In this document: piece after piece, positions 5,256 to 5,264 of the stretch
Numbering within the stretch: position 1 is the first letter of the stretch
Layout of the letters: each line of letters opens with the position of its first letter
Assembly (NCBI GenBank): GCA_009885605.1
Contig: VFKK01000281.1
Coordinates: 1-5,264, forward strand
Length of the DNA stretch: 5,264 nt
Source of the DNA: Cyclobacteriaceae bacterium
Lineage (GTDB): Bacteria > Bacteroidota > Bacteroidia > Cytophagales > Cyclobacteriaceae
Reading direction: 5' to 3'
The notes under the pieces: model-generated
Told to the model about the DNA's origin: nothing
Database searches by the model: none
Seen by the model: only the letters and a program-made list of their open reading frames with translations
Program-made: the position numbers and the translations under genes

Positions 5256-5264
5256 GTTTACAAG

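Noticed and set aside
1..5264. Mobile element, CRISPR, tRNA, toxin-antitoxin or defence system
   Set aside because: No transposase, integrase, terminal repeats, spaced repeats, cloverleaf or defence-type domain is visible; all long frames are metabolic or hydrolytic enzymes.

Overview
The window reads as chromosomal DNA of a Bacteroidota bacterium, probably a marine or soil Cytophagales of the Algoriphagus/Cyclobacterium kind. Three things suggest this. None of the genes has a Shine-Dalgarno sequence before its start. An exact match to the Bacteroidota promoter pattern (TTG, about 20 bases, TAnnTTTG) lies before the largest gene. The proteins also resemble types I know from that phylum: a fused alpha/beta 2-oxoacid dehydrogenase E1, a Tat-exported GH5 enzyme, and a secreted TIM-barrel protein. 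The lineage is an inference from protein style, not from a marker gene.

Layout. At 1-416 (minus strand) is the N-terminal 138 residues of a secreted glycosidase-like protein that continues beyond the window. From 417 to 739 is a divergent intergenic region with an operator-like inverted repeat, two promoter matches and a strong GC hairpin. At 740-2749 (plus) is a complete single-chain E1 of the pyruvate/branched-chain 2-oxoacid dehydrogenase type. A 105-bp convergent gap follows, holding a small heptad repeat. At 2855-4015 (minus) is a complete Tat-signal cellulase-like GH5 hydrolase. A 276-bp divergent gap contains several short symmetric or repeated elements. At 4292-5194 (plus) is a complete extended SDR (NAD-dependent epimerase/dehydratase family). 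The last 70 bases are non-coding and contain potential stem-loops.

How the genes fit together. The two export-signal hydrolases and the sugar-type SDR suggest a region concerned with polysaccharide or sugar-acid use. The GH5 and SDR genes are divergent and share one intergenic region, so co-regulation is plausible but not shown. The E1 gene has no E2, E3 or other 2-oxoacid pathway gene beside it here. It is probably a housekeeping enzyme that draws its E2/E3 partners from elsewhere in the genome. Alternating orientations mean no operon of two or more genes is visible.

I see no phage, IS element, CRISPR array, tRNA, rRNA or toxin-antitoxin gene, and no clear new system. The most interesting points are the promoter-hairpin-promoter arrangement before the E1 gene, the symmetric elements between the GH5 and SDR genes, and two conserved but functionally uncharacterised protein types (the secreted TIM-barrel protein and the SDR).
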